DNA of 64,000 bases from Maylandia zebra (taxonomy: Eukaryota > Chordata > Actinopteri > Cichliformes > Cichlidae): NCBI RefSeq assembly GCF_041146795.1, contig NC_135176.1, positions 27,351,786 through 27,415,785 of the forward strand, read 5' to 3'. The notes under the pieces were generated by a model. It worked only from the letters and a program-made list of their open reading frames with translations, was not told where the DNA came from and ran no database searches. How positions within the stretch are numbered: position 1 is the stretch's first letter; every line of letters starts with the position of its first letter. Positions 1-11,363 of this stretch are shown here, piece by piece. Position numbers and translations under genes: made by a program.

Positions 1-992
1 TGCACCAAGAGGTTCAGCATCCAGAAGTTCCCTCAGGTCCTCGTACTTCGTATCCTTTCCTCACATCTTTGCATTTTAATATTTCCAGAAAGCAGAGAGA
101 TTTCAATGATGCCATGTGCGATAAATATATTGAGCATGGAGACTGGCTGCTCACACCCTGGTAATCTCCAGTCACTAGGAAAAAAATGTCCATTTCCTGA
201 CCATTGGGCAGGTGTTCCCTGGAAGTTGCTGCCTGTTGCCAGTCGGTTGTAGCTCGCATGATCGATGCAAGCTATCTTTGAACCAGTTTTGATCCTTGAC
301 CCAGTGTTCCCTCAGACCTTAAACGATTCTCAGACTCCAACGTCCGAGCCAGCAAGCTCTCCACTTACGTCAACTTCCCTCTTAAAGATCTGGACCTGCG
401 GGAGTTTGCCTCAGAATCCAGCGGTATGTATTTTCCAGAGGAGAGAAGGACAATCAATCTATTTTAGCTTTGCCGCTGTGTTGACTGACAGCTGTGTTGT
501 CTCTTCTCTGCAGAGCGCCCTGTGTATAACCTCTATGCAGTGTCCAACCACAGTGGAAACGCTTTGGGAGGCCACTACACAGCCTACTGCAAAAACCCAG
601 CTCTGGGAGAGTGGTACAGCTACAATGACTCCAGGTATCAGCTCTCGCATCATCGTGTTACTTAGCGTATCATCTTATCAGACTGGCAGAAAGGGTTAAA
701 GTCTAATTAAGCTGTATATACCTGCTGTCACATGAAAGTGACCTAATCTTAATTGCATCAAGCTGACCTCATTACAGCTTTACAGCAAAGTGTGCATGTT
801 TGGAGCCTGGTTCATAATGTGCAAATATTTAACTTTGTGCTAAGCTGCCCTCGCTTCAGTGTTTCCCGTGTGCTCTCTCTGTGCAGGGTGAGCCCGATGT
901 CCTCCAGCCAGGTTCGCAGCAGCAATGCCTACGTCCTCTTCTACGAGCTGGCCACCCCTTCACACAGCAAATACCAGACGTGTCGGCTTTAG
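1..992 (+). CDS. usp2: USP2-type ubiquitin carboxyl-terminal hydrolase, last four coding exons (partial)
   Basis: Cysteine protease (peptidase C19, USP fold) that removes ubiquitin from substrates. Exons read 1-49, 316-423, 514-634 and 887-992 (stop TAG 990-992). Each junction has GT-AG ends and the frame is kept across all three introns. The joined product runs from a zinc-ribbon cysteine through [34 protein letters not shown] and the His box GGHYTAYC to [14 protein letters not shown] and VLFYELATP. The catalytic His and the following Asn/Asp region are present; the Cys box and N-terminus lie upstream of the window. [16 protein letters not shown] and SPMSSSQVR fit USP2 better than its paralogue USP21 (family knowledge). 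The C-terminus continues after YELATP with about ten residues ([10 protein letters not shown]), somewhat longer than I recall for mammalian USP2. Which teleost USP2 copy this is cannot be told. Confidence 0.9.
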
Positions 993-1840
993 GTGCCATC
1001 GAGGAGCGATAAGCCGTGCTAAACTCGGACTGATAACAGGGAAGGAAAAACAAAGGAGTCAGACGCTGCCTGCTGGGAGATGGCTCCACCTAGTGGAGAG
1101 AGTCCGACCAATGCAAGCTGTGAAAAAGGAGCGCCGAGACGCCAAACGGTGGATGTGAAGGCATATTTACACTGAAGGATTGAAAGCTTCGCTCACTGGC
1201 TGGGTTGAAGTGAAACAACAGTGGGAGGAAATGTAAAAAGTGTGAAACTTGCAATACACTGCTTGCAATATGCAAGCATGGTTTGTTTGTTTTTTTCCTT
1301 ATTTCACTCAAAAAGGACATTTTGAAGCTTCTCTTTTGTCACTTGAGTGCATTTTTTTTCTCTTTTGAATATAGATTATTAGTGTTAAGCATTTATTGTT
1401 ATTACAGAGACTTGAGAAGCACGCCTCACACACCAAATGCAAGATATAATTTATTCTATTTAATATGATGTCAGAGCTTGAGCGTGCATTATGTGTATAT
1501 ATAATTTAACAAAGCTTTATGGTTTCCCTCTCTGCCAGTGCAGAGGGAACGTCCTATTATATTTTTGTACAGTATTTATCAACAGCGCAGCGAATGTAAC
1601 TGTACTGTGGAAAAGTCACACCAAGCACATACCAAAGCAGCTTCTTCCAGGAAATGTGACTGACCTAAAGCCTAAGACAGTCCAGCGCCTGTAAATTATT
1701 AAAATCCATCACTAACTTGCCCTGCATGTGTGATTTTTATTAATTAACCCTTTATTTTCACACTTCACAGCAGAAATCCCGTGTCACGTGCAGCAGACAC
1801 TTGCTGATCCAGTCGAATAAATTAGAATGAGCTGAATACA
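993..1840 (+). other. Probable 3' UTR of the USP2 gene with candidate poly(A) signals
   Basis: Non-coding sequence directly after the USP2 stop codon. Possible poly(A) signals are ATTAAA at 1698-1703 and AATAAA at 1816-1821. The end is therefore uncertain: the first would give a 3' UTR of about 0.7 kb, the second about 0.85 kb. The foldback repeat that begins near 1903 limits how far the UTR is likely to extend. Confidence 0.45.
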
Positions 1841-1902
1841 CAGAAGAGCCCATAGAAAGTCACCAGCAGTGTGTGCTGATTAAGACTTTCTGCAGAACGG
1901 TG

Positions 1903-2447
1903 TACGGTGGCCCTGAGAGGCCAAGCGGACTGCAACATAAGAAAACACCAGCAATAAGGAAAAACACTGCAAAAGCACACAAAACACAACGGAAATGGGA
2001 AAAAAACTGTTTTCCACAAGCACAAGGGAAGTGTTTCTGGGGAGACAATAACCCGACGGACCAGTTGCAGAAACCAAAATATGCTAAGAATTGCGCTGGG
2101 AGACACTTCAAAGAAGTGGAGGATATATCGGTTTTGTGAGGAAAGAAAAGATGAAAGGTAAGTGTGTTAGCCTAACTATTAGGCTAAAAGTCCGTCATCA
2201 GTATTATATGAATCATGATAAAACACACCTAGCATGTTTTGGGTTCCTGCAACTGGTCCGTCGGGTTATTGTCTCCCCAGAAACACTTCCCTTGTGCTTT
2301 TGGAAATCTTTTTTCCTATTTCTCTTTTCTTTTTGTCGTTTTTCTATTTTGATTGTGTTTTGTGTGCTTTTGCAGCGTTTTTCTTATTGCTGGTGTTGTC
2401 TTAAGTTTCTGAAGTTGCAGTCCGTTTGGCCTCTCGGGGCCACCGTA
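1903..2447. repeat. Foldback element: long imperfect inverted repeat
   Basis: The arm 1903-2086 is the imperfect reverse complement of 2231-2447. Matching landmarks are TACGGTGGCCC with its partner at 2437-2447, the AAAAGCACACAAAACACA block, the GTGTTTCTGGGGAGACAATA block, and CCGACGGACCAGTTGCAG. The loop is about 144 bp (2087-2230). There is no coding capacity. A structure of this size fits a non-autonomous foldback or MITE-like DNA transposon; the superfamily is not assigned. Confidence 0.75.
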
Positions 2448-2659
2448 GGCAGTGCCTTTGTGTACATCGTAGACAAGTGGCTCTTTAGGCCTTACAGCGA
2501 CCCTGAAGTCAAATTAATGCAATAAATCCATCCATTCAGACAGGGGGTGTCCCAACTCCTGTTAATCAACACTTTCCCTTCCAGAGTATCATTTTGGTCT
2601 CACCAGTCACTTGTGATCCACTAATCATCAACTACACCTTCATTCCTTCCAAAGAGGTT

Positions 2660-2800
2660 TACATATTTGCTCGGCAAGCAAAAAGCTGCTGGTTCGCGTC
2701 CAGCCAGAGACCTAAATTCTCTCAGGTTTACATCAGGAAGGGCATCTGGCTTAAAAATCTGCCAAAACAAAACATGCAGGGCTGCCTGGTCAGTTGACAA
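2660..2800 (+). mobile_element. tRNA-derived SINE fragment
   Basis: It contains a pol III B-box-like segment GGTTCGCGTCC (2691-2701). The body after it includes CAGGAAGGGCATCTGGC and a CCAAAACAAAACATGC stretch, which I recognise as a common teleost SINE core. The 5' part with an A box is poorly preserved and there is no clear tail or target duplication, so it is an old fragment. Confidence 0.5.
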
Positions 2801-2808
2801 AAGATCAG

Positions 2809-2990
2809 CTGACAGTAGCACTCAGGTGCTGATGATCAAATGCTCTTTATTAACTGATCAGCAGGTGAGCACTTCTATAAAAGCAGAGGTTTTGCCAGTT
2901 TTCCTGGTAACCAGGTGCGTGGTAGCTGTGCACTGCTCATGTTGAATGTTAAAGTTCATAACAGCACAATTAGAAAAAACAAACAAACAA
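2809..2990 (+). mobile_element. Internally deleted Tc1-like transposon remnant
   Basis: It carries the 5' non-coding part of a fish Tc1 family (CTCTTTATTAACTGATCA and a TATAAAAGCAGAGGTTTTG block), joined directly to a later transposase-region fragment (TTGAATGTTAAAGTTCATAA then CAGCACAATTAGAAAAA). The same later fragment occurs in both copies of the 727-bp repeat at 20685 and 26454, so this is the same Tc1 lineage with most of the coding region lost. Confidence 0.5.
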
Positions 2991-3879
2991 GTGTGTCCTG
3001 ATGATGTCATCATGTCCTCGAGAGAAATGACCTGGAAGGCACTAGATCTTACTAATATATTGCAAAGCCATCCATTGGGCTGATCTAAACTGTGCCTATT
3101 TTTATAGATAACAGCTGTAGAAATGCTGCATTCCCCTGATTATAATGACAGATGGCACTTACACTGTGATGCTCAAAGCTCGCCAAAACATACATTTTAT
3201 CAAATCATGACCCAGTCACTTAAAGAGATCCTCAAACCTTGATGAAAGTGTTTTGATGTAAGAGTGGAGAACCTTTGAATTTTCTCTTTCAGCAGCTGGG
3301 TCATGATTTCTGGAAATAAATGTTATTACCTTTGAGCACCACAAGGTAAGAGGCATTTACTTCCACTGTAATCAAAAGAAGGGGTTTATTTCTGCAGCTG
3401 AGTTCCAAAACTCAGGTAAATCTTACTAAAACAATCAAACAGAGGACAGGCCAGAGGAAAATAAGTAAGATTTTCCCTTTAATGTCCCCTTTTTTGCCCG
3501 CTTCAGATGCCAAACATGGCAGAAAAATTACTTCAATGCATTTTGTTAAACAATAAAAAAAGAATCAAACTGCATTTCATTTAAACAAACACAGTAAAAC
3601 AGAGTCTGCAAAGTATTGTTTCTTGTATTTCCCTAAAATAGTAAAGAATCATATTCATTTGCCTTAAGTTTTCTTCATGTTTTTAACCTTTCTCGTACTA
3701 CTGTGGCACACCTCAAAAAAACCCTGAAACTGACGAAAATTGGAGATATTGATGTTTTTCAGAGTTAATCGTGACACAGTTTCGTACCATTCTGGCTCAT
3801 TTCATTTTTTAGATATATAAATGATGCTTAATGGTGCAGCTCTAAATTGTATTGCTTGTAGGACAGATTAGTTTGTCTG
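2991..3879. other. Intergenic, no feature recognised
   Basis: AT-rich sequence with frequent stops in all frames. I see no gene, RNA gene or classifiable repeat. Confidence 0.6.
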
Positions 3880-4041
3880 TGAAGGTTCTCAGTCATCCAG
3901 GTCAGCGTAGTCTAAGGAGCTTGGAAAGAAAAGCGTCTGGACTTCTTTAAGTTGTTTGAAGACATTTCACCTCTAATCCGAGAAGCTTCTTCAGTTCTAA
4001 GGTCAAACGGCGGAGAATCCCAGATTAGATTAGATTAGATT
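3880..4041. repeat. Dispersed fish repeat fragment ending in a short (GATTA)n run
   Basis: The segment with GGTTCTCAGTCATCCAGGTC, a GAAGACATTTCACCTCTAAT block and AGAAGCTTCTTCAGTTC is a very common interspersed sequence in fish genomes. A diverged relative lies at about 22975-23105. It ends at a four-unit GATTA tandem (about 4023-4041). The source element class is not certain. Confidence 0.5.
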
Positions 4042-4639
4042 ATGTAAGGAATTGCAGCTTCATAAAGCAAGATGACCTACTTTTCTGAGTGTGCTAGTAG
4101 TGTAAAAACACAACATCCTTCTATTTACCATCAACTTTATAAGATATTAATTAATATTAGTAATTTACCCAAAAAAATTCCTCTGTGCTAAATATCAATT
4201 AGAGGCTTAAAACTGCAGGGAGAATGACCATTTTCACCCACATTAAAGCCACATTCATCATGTAGGTCTTCCCCCACTAGAGGGAGCTCTGCGCAGTCGT
4301 GCAACATTCATTGATGACTAGAAAGAAGTTTATCCAGGAACCTCTGAAGCAACTCTCAAACCTTTAGCGGATACTGTCTCTGCTGTGAAGCAATTAATCT
4401 ATTCTGTTTAATGGGAACAATACTTTTCATGAAAAAAGGAAAGTATTTAATATTATTAATATTAATATTATTGAATATTTAATTGTTATTTTTAATATAT
4501 AATCAAACTAACACATCAGTCTAACCGGGATGGGAACCTTTGCTGTATTCACCTCCACCATCCTCTCTTCTTTTCTCCCCCACTTTGACTTAACCTGCTC
4601 AGTGGCTCAAGGATAAGAGTTTAACGCCTGAAGGAAAAG

Positions 4640-4642
<3 letters not shown>
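4042..4642. other. Intergenic, AT-rich, no gene
   Basis: It includes a low-complexity TATTAATATTAATATTATTG stretch near 4450 and nothing codable. Confidence 0.6.

Positions 4643-4732
<90 letters not shown>
4643..4732. repeat. (TG)n dinucleotide microsatellite
   Basis: About 45 uninterrupted TG units. A pure tract of this length is expected to be highly length-polymorphic. Confidence 0.98.
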
Positions 4733-4733
<1 letters not shown>

Positions 4734-7590
4734 TTAGGTTTCAGGGGCTGGGACAGATGATCTGTTTGTGACTGGGCCAGTTTGTGAGGAGCAAAGATAA
4801 AGTTATCAGAGCAGGCCTAAGTGTTATCACCACTGCAACCACCACTGAGTTTTAGCACACATGGTCAGAGGGATCAGTGTCTCGTCGTTAGCCTTGAAGA
4901 CAAGAGCTGTGGGTACATGGGGACTGGTATTTATCAGCTTGTTATAAATTGGATGTGGTCCATTTAATGAAAATAGATGCGATGCAGATTTATTCATTCA
5001 CTGATCATTATGATCATTAAGCCTTTTCAACTTTGTCCTGCTGATTGTTTCAGGTAGTGCTTTGAGCTAGTTTGGGCTTTTATGAAAGGGTGAAAGTGCT
5101 TCACTGTTAAGGACAGGGATACTCCTGATTTAGTGCATGAGAAAAAATTAGCTTCATGGTGAAATGAGAGTAAATGTTTCATGCTGATTGTTTTTGATCA
5201 AACCCTTGATGATGATTCCTGTCTATGTGATTAAACTGAAGCCTTTTTACAGACTTTAAAAATAAAAGAGGTGTTTGATATGGGTCTAAAACATCTGGGT
5301 AAAGTCTAAACTAACAATATTGAAGAACGGTGATACATAACCTGTTAATAAAAATAGATTTATCTGATGTGTAAATGCTAATTAATGAAGAAGAATCTAT
5401 GAGAAGACTAGTTTGGGTTGTATCTAAAATGCATGTTGAGGCTTTAGATAAGGCGCGCCAAACTCTTCTTACATTGTGAGCAATATTCAGTCCCCTTTGA
5501 GCTTAAGCATGGCAGACCCATATGCAACTACTGCCCAATTAAATACCTCAAATGGACATCGGATTCCTGATATTTCTTATGAATTTTCAAGAAGACCCCT
5601 CAGTTTTTCTACATTATAATGAAAAGTTTCTGCAGTAAATCAAAGAAAATTGTCAGAACGGCTCCTTAAAGTGTAAAATTACTCATGAAAAAAGTACCGG
5701 CATCTCTTTACTGTGATTTTATCAAATAATTAAAAACAAAAATGTTTGTTAATTTTCAGAAAATGTTCTATTTTTAACCCACTGTGAAAGCAACACAGAA
5801 GTACACTCATGACCATGTAAAACTGTTTAGTTGCTCATTATCGCAAATATCTAATCAGCTGTGCAAGCCATGCATTTAGGAATAAAGACATGGTCACGAT
5901 GGCCCGGAGTTCAAATTGAGCAATGGTGAAGAAAGATGATTTTTAAAAAATATATACAAAATATCCAGTCAGCAGCAGTTCTCTGTTCTCGTAAATGTCT
6001 TGTTATTACCAGAGAAGAAGTAGCAGAAGACCACACCAGGCGCCACAAGGAATCTGAGTATACAATTCACACAAGTTCACCAAAATTAGACAATAGAAAT
6101 TAAGAAAAATGTCGGGGGTCATTGTCAGTTGGACATTCTGTCACATCCCCACGAAGAGGTCTAGAGGTGTGAGTTTGGGGACCGGTGTTTATTTGTGTGT
6201 TTATTTCTACTGTATCTGGTACAATCTCCCCAGTTATTGACATTGATATCACGGCAAAATGTCTAATAGACACACTGATCTCTCCAAAGTGTGAAATGGA
6301 CACACACAGTATCAGTAGGGGGAGATAATATACAGTATTTAAAGCCAAGAAGTCAACAGTGACCAAGGATATGAAGTACATTCCAGGGTCCTTCAATGCC
6401 AGAAACGGTTAAGTTAGTTGGCTAATATGTATTTACATGTAAATGTGTTATTAATGTCTCTTTAAAGGCTGTCCTTTGATCCTTTTATCATTTTAATGTC
6501 GGCTTGAAATAAAAGATCTCCCTCTGCTGGTACTGTAGAGTAGTGCTAGCCTGATATTAGCAAGTTGAAAAAACAGGATCTTTTCTGTTACTATTTTAAT
6601 GGAATAATAACAAGAAAAACATCTCTATTTCTGTCATTTACTGTATATCTATTACTACTATGGATCATGTCCTTGTAGAACTGCAGAAAACACTGTTTAA
6701 AGTCCATAATTTATTCCCTCCTCATTTGCAGTTTTCACATTTTCCAAAGCCAACCAGTGGACCAAACTGGACCCTTTCACAGGCCAGTTTTGGCTGCCCC
6801 AGTCCATATGTTTGCAACCCTGGTTTAGATGGAGGATCAAAACGAGAAAAATAAATAATTATAAATCAACCCTTACAGATCTACTTGATGATATGCCAGT
6901 GACATCTGTGGGAACGATGATTTTCTTTGGTTGTTTGGTTATTTATAAAATTTGAGAGGCTGCTTGTCAGAAAAACGAGCCCATAATATAACACAACATT
7001 ACATAAGCCCATAGTCAGTAAAAAATGTCCTTTCCACTTTCATACACACACAGGCAGGACACTCCCCTCCCCCATGCACACGCAGTTCCTTTGGCGCCCA
7101 TGCTCACCATATGGGCTGATCACACAGCTCAGGGTATTAACAGCTATTTGCCTGCATGGGGAGAAATGTTGTTTTAGATGTTGTTACCAAGCACTCCCAG
7201 TGTTGACACTTCCATAGCAAATGACCATACCATAAAATGATGAAGCTGTCACCTGGGCTAAAGTCCACTTTACAATGCAGACCTCACAGTGTGGGAGTTT
7301 GGCCCACCGGTCACCTCAACTTATATCAAGACCATTGCTTTAGATTAAGCAGCTTTCATCAGTGTCTACTTTGGGGTCAGCTTATAAGTAATGTTTATAA
7401 TGACCTTATTGTAAGTAATTCTTTAACAATAAATAACCCTTTGAATGTTGAATATTAACTTCACATTAAGTGTTCAAAGTGGTAGTGGGAGCACTATCTG
7501 ACCCCAGTGCTAGTTAAAGTTCTACTAACTTTATGTTGAAACGTGAAACGATCTCCAGTTTGGTTTTACCAGAACATATCCGTAGCTGAT
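4733..7590. other. Intergenic, no gene recognised
   Basis: About 2.9 kb with only short open frames that show no codon bias, splice structure or family resemblance. The 98-codon minus-strand frame at 6100-6396 and the plus-strand frames at 6660 and 7237 look like chance. Confidence 0.6.
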
Positions 7591-9712
7591 TATAGAATAG
7601 AATAGAATAGAATAGAATAGAATAGAATAGAATAGAATTCAACTTTATTGTCACTGCACATGCACAGGTACAGGGCAACGAAATGCAGTTTGCATCCATC
7701 CAGAAGTGCTTTAGTGATATAGATATATTACAATATATATTAGCAATAATATAGATATGTGAGTATATTACAGAAATGGGTCTATTATGGTATGTTATAA
7801 TGTACACGGTATGAAGTATGTTGTGAATATTCTATAACTATAAGTATGTACAGGCTGTAGTGAGTACAAGCTATGTACAGGATATGAACAGGATATAAAT
7901 ATGAAAAACTATACAGAATATGAAATAAATAACTTTACAGAAATCTGAGATATACAGCTATACAGAAATGGGAACTATGCAAGTTGTAAACAGTTGTAGG
8001 ATTAAAGATTATCGAATGTACAGAATGATTATTTACACAGAGCTATACAGTAGTGCAGTTAAGATAAGTGAGGGTGTAGATAGTTTCTACAGAGGCTATA
8101 TAAAGTGCTAGTGGTTGTGAGTGGTGGTTCAGTCCATGTTATTATTGTGTGTTTGAGGGTACAGTTGTCCATTGTGGGTGTGTGTATGTTCAGTCCATGA
8201 GTTTAACGTGGGTCAGATGTCAGGAGGCAGAGTTCAGGAGTCTGACAGCTGTGGGGAAGAAGCTTAGTCCGGAGGCTCCTGTGGCGCCTCCCAGAGGGCA
8301 GGAGGGTGAAGAGTCCATGTGATGGGTGACTGGGGTCTTTGATGATTTTCCCAGCCCTTTTCAGACACCGCTTCCTGTAGATGTCTTTTATGGCAGGAAG
8401 TGGTGCTCCGGCGATGCGCTGGGCAGTTTTCACGACCCTCTGCAACGCCTTCCGGTCCGAGGCAGAGCAGTTCCCGTACCAGACTGTTATACAGTTGGTC
8501 AGGATGCTCTCGATGGTGCAGCAATAGAAGTTCACCAGGATGTCTGAGGACAGGTGGTTCTTCCTCAGAGTCCTCAAGAAGAAGAGGCGCTGGTGAGCCT
8601 TCTTGACCAGCTTGGAGCAGTTGGTCGTCCAGGTGAGATCCTCGGAGATGTGGACTCCCAGGAACTTGAAGCTGCTCACACGCTCCACAGCCGTCCCCTT
8701 AATGTGGATGGGTGGATGTGGGTCAGCATTCCTCCTGTAGTCCACGATGAGCTCCTTGGTCTTCTCGGTGTTAAGCAGCAGGTTGTTTCTGTCGCACCAC
8801 TCAGCCAGACGATCCACCTCCTCCCTGTAGGCGGCCTCATCGTTGTCACTGATGAGGCCAATCACCGTGGTGTCATCTGCAAACTTAATGATGGTGTTGG
8901 AACCATCAGCAGGTCTGCAGTCGTGGGTGAAGAGGGAGTAGAGGAAAGGGCTCATCACACAGCCTTGTGGTACACCGGTGTTCATTGTGATGGTAGATGA
9001 GCAGCGGTTATCCAGCCGGACATGTTGGGGGCGGTTGGTCAGGAAGTCCAGTAACCATTTGCAGATGAGGGAACTGATGCCCAGGTCTGTCAGTTTCCTG
9101 ATGAGTTGTGAGGGGTGGATTGTATTGAATGCTGAACTGAAGTCTATAAACAGCATTCTGGCGTAGGTGTTGTTGTTGTCCAGGTGTGAGAGGACAGAGT
9201 GCATTGCGATGGAGACTGCATCCTCTGTGCTCCTGTTCCGGCGGTATGCGAATTGGTGGGGGTCCAGGGTGGGGGGGAGACAGGATTTGAAGTGTGCTAG
9301 GACCAGTCGCTCTAAGCACTTAGTGATGATGGGGGTGAGTGCTACTGGGCGGTAATCATTGAGGCAAGATGGGTTGGAGTTTTTGGGTATCGGGACGATG
9401 GAGGTGGATTTGAAGCAGGCCGGTACCACAGCGTGGGCCAAGGACAGATTGAATATGTCTGTGAGCACTCCTGCAAGCTCCCCAGAACACGCTCTGAGAA
9501 CACGCCCGGGGATGCCATCAGGGCCTGCAGCCTTGTGGACATTGATCCTGCTCAGCACCGCTCCTACATCGGTGGGGGAGAGAGTCATAGGTTGGTGGTC
9601 TGGCGTCATGTCTGCTTTGGTTGTGGTTGTGGGGTTCCCTCGCTCAAAACGAGCATAAAAGTTGTTGAGCTGTGATATGGACGATCTGCACTTGGTGCGC
9701 AGAGGTAAAATG
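7591..9712 (-). mobile_element. LINE A: L2/Rex-type non-LTR retrotransposon, 5'-truncated
   Basis: On the minus strand it holds the reverse transcriptase part of ORF2, a 3' UTR (about 7640-8200) and a pentanucleotide tail (TTCTA/TAGAA)n at 7591-7638. Short tandem tails of this type are characteristic of the L2/CR1/Rex1/Maui assemblage. The coding frame continues upstream of the first methionine ([14 protein letters not shown], about 9620-9665) and homology fades by about 9712. The endonuclease half is missing. Confidence 0.85.
8203..9609 (-). CDS. Reverse transcriptase region of LINE A (468 codons open)
   Basis: LINE ORF2 fragment whose family function is target-primed reverse transcription. 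RT blocks in order: [13 protein letters not shown] (about residue 26), [39 protein letters not shown] and the catalytic [11 protein letters not shown] with both aspartates. These are followed by [10 protein letters not shown] and a C-terminal thumb and tail. No stop or frameshift appears, so the copy is fairly young. The element lacks the apurinic endonuclease domain and promoter, so it cannot be autonomous. The methionine used is internal: the frame stays open further upstream. Confidence 0.85.
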   Translation of the reverse strand: MTPDHQPMTLSPTDVGAVLSRINVHKAAGPDGIPGRVLRACSGELAGVLTDIFNLSLAHAVVPACFKSTSIVPIPKNSNPSCLNDYRPVALTPIITKCLERLVLAHFKSCLPPTLDPHQFAYRRNRSTEDAVSIAMHSVLSHLDNNNTYARMLFIDFSSAFNTIHPSQLIRKLTDLGISSLICKWLLDFLTNRPQHVRLDNRCSSTITMNTGVPQGCVMSPFLYSLFTHDCRPADGSNTIIKFADDTTVIGLISDNDEAAYREEVDRLAEWCDRNNLLLNTEKTKELIVDYRRNADPHPPIHIKGTAVERVSSFKFLGVHISEDLTWTTNCSKLVKKAHQRLFFLRTLRKNHLSSDILVNFYCCTIESILTNCITVWYGNCSASDRKALQRVVKTAQRIAGAPLPAIKDIYRKRCLKRAGKIIKDPSHPSHGLFTLLPSGRRHRSLRTKLLPHSCQTPELCLLTSDPR

Positions 9713-9776
9713 AGTAAATCTAGCAGAGAGGATTATCATGTTGACTTTTTAAAGCTGAAACTGTATCACTGTATCA

Positions 9777-11363
9777 CTCTTCAACCTGAGCCTGAGGTTG
9801 GGAAGAGTTCCACAGCTCTGGAAAACCTCCTGTGTTGTACCAGTGCCAAAGACTTCACGCCCCAAGGACCTCAACAGCTACAGGCCGGTGGCTCTGACAT
9901 CCCACCTGATGAAGACCCTGGAGCGGTTGGTCCTGGCTCAGCTTCGGCGCCTAATAAGCTCATCACTGGACCCACTTCAGTTTGCCTACCAGCCTGGCAT
10001 TGGAGCGGATGATGCCGTCATTCACCTCCTACATCGTTCCCTCGCTCACCTGGAGACCGCTGGAAGCACTGTGAGAATCATGTTCTTTGATTTCTCCAGT
10101 GCCTTCAACACCATTCTTCCCTCGGTTCTAAAGGACAAGCTGGTGAACTCTGGAGTGGACCATCACCTCACTACCTGGATCCTGGACTACCTCACCGACC
10201 GACCACAGTATGTGAGGACTCAGGGCTGTGTGTCGGACAGGGTCGTCTGCAGTACGGGGGCCCCACAGGGAACGGTTCTGGCTCCGTTCCTCTTCACCAT
10301 CTACACTGCAGACTTCTCCCACAATTCCACCCAGTGCTTCCTGCAGAAGTTCTCTGATGACTCTGCAATAGTCGGCCTCATCACTGATGGGGACGACAAG
10401 GAGTACAGAGGTCTGACCCAAGACTTTGTGGACTGGTGCCAGCTGAACTACCTCCAGATCAATGCCAGTAAAACCAAGGAACTGGTGGTAGACTTCCGCA
10501 GGCACAAGCATTCTCCACTGCAACCACTGAACATCCAAGGTATGGACATTGAGGCTGTGGACAGCTACAGGTACCTTGGTGTTCATCTGAACAATAGACT
10601 GGACTGGACTCATAACTCAGACGCCCTCTACAGGAAAGGGCAGAGCAGGCTGTACCTGCTGCGGAGACTCAGGTCGTTTGGAGTGGAGGGCCCACTCCTG
10701 AAGAAATTCTATGACTCTGTTGTGGCTTCTGCTATCTTTTATGGTGTGGTCTGCTGGGGCGGCAGCATCTCTGCTGGGGACAGGAAGAGACTGAACAGGG
10801 TGATCCGAAGGGCCAGCTCTGTTCTAGGATTCCCTCTGGACCCAGTGGAGGTGGTGAGTGAGAGGAGAACGGCGGCTAAGCTGTCATCCCTGATGGACAA
10901 CATCTCCCACCCCATGCAGCAGACTGTGACAGCACTGAGCAGCTCCTTCAGTGGGAGACTGCGGCACCCACGGTGTGGGACGGAGAGATTTCGCAGGTCT
11001 TTCCTCCCCACTGCTGTCAGACTCCATAATAAAGACTTTAACTGATCAAGCACACACATCCATACATATGCAATAATACTAAGTGCAATAATCCTTTCTG
11101 TCATCGTTGTATTTTTACTCAGTTGTATATAGTATTTGTATTTGTATTCTATTTTTATCTTATTGTATATTTATTTTATTTTATTCTACTGTATATAGTA
11201 TTTTATTTTATTCTATTCTGTACAGTTGTGTACTGTATTTATTCTTATTGTATTCTAATTTTTGCCTCATAACTTTTGCACTGTCCACTTCCTGCTGTGA
11301 CAAAACAAATTTCCCACGTGTGGGACTAATAAAGGTTATCTTATCTTATCTTATCTTATCTTA
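9777..11363 (+). mobile_element. LINE B copy 1: L2/Rex-type retrotransposon, 5'-truncated
   Basis: This is a different LINE family from its neighbour. It is closely similar over its length to the minus-strand copy at 24225-26453. It starts abruptly inside ORF2 near 9777 and ends in a (TTATC)n tail at 11336-11363, preceded by the characteristic 3' end CCCACGTGTGGGACTAATAA. It lies head to head with LINE A, about 65 bp away. Confidence 0.88.
9798..11045 (+). CDS. Reverse transcriptase region of LINE B copy 1 (415 codons open)
   Basis: The RT blocks are [50 protein letters not shown] and a catalytic FSDDSAIVGL, followed by TKELVVDFRR and YRYLGVHLNNRLDW. The open frame runs without interruption to a stop at 11043-11045. 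The family motif is usually F/Y-A-D-D; here the second position is serine, and both aspartates remain. The fingers and endonuclease regions upstream are lost by 5' truncation. The methionine at 9798 is only the first one left in the fragment. Confidence 0.85.
   Translation: MGRVPQLWKTSCVVPVPKTSRPKDLNSYRPVALTSHLMKTLERLVLAQLRRLISSSLDPLQFAYQPGIGADDAVIHLLHRSLAHLETAGSTVRIMFFDFSSAFNTILPSVLKDKLVNSGVDHHLTTWILDYLTDRPQYVRTQGCVSDRVVCSTGAPQGTVLAPFLFTIYTADFSHNSTQCFLQKFSDDSAIVGLITDGDDKEYRGLTQDFVDWCQLNYLQINASKTKELVVDFRRHKHSPLQPLNIQGMDIEAVDSYRYLGVHLNNRLDWTHNSDALYRKGQSRLYLLRRLRSFGVEGPLLKKFYDSVVASAIFYGVVCWGGSISAGDRKRLNRVIRRASSVLGFPLDPVEVVSERRTAAKLSSLMDNISHPMQQTVTALSSSFSGRLRHPRCGTERFRRSFLPTAVRLHNKDFN

Noticed and set aside
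2660..2800. Possible functional tRNA gene
   Set aside because: A B-box-like motif is present but no cloverleaf can be formed; it fits a SINE fragment.
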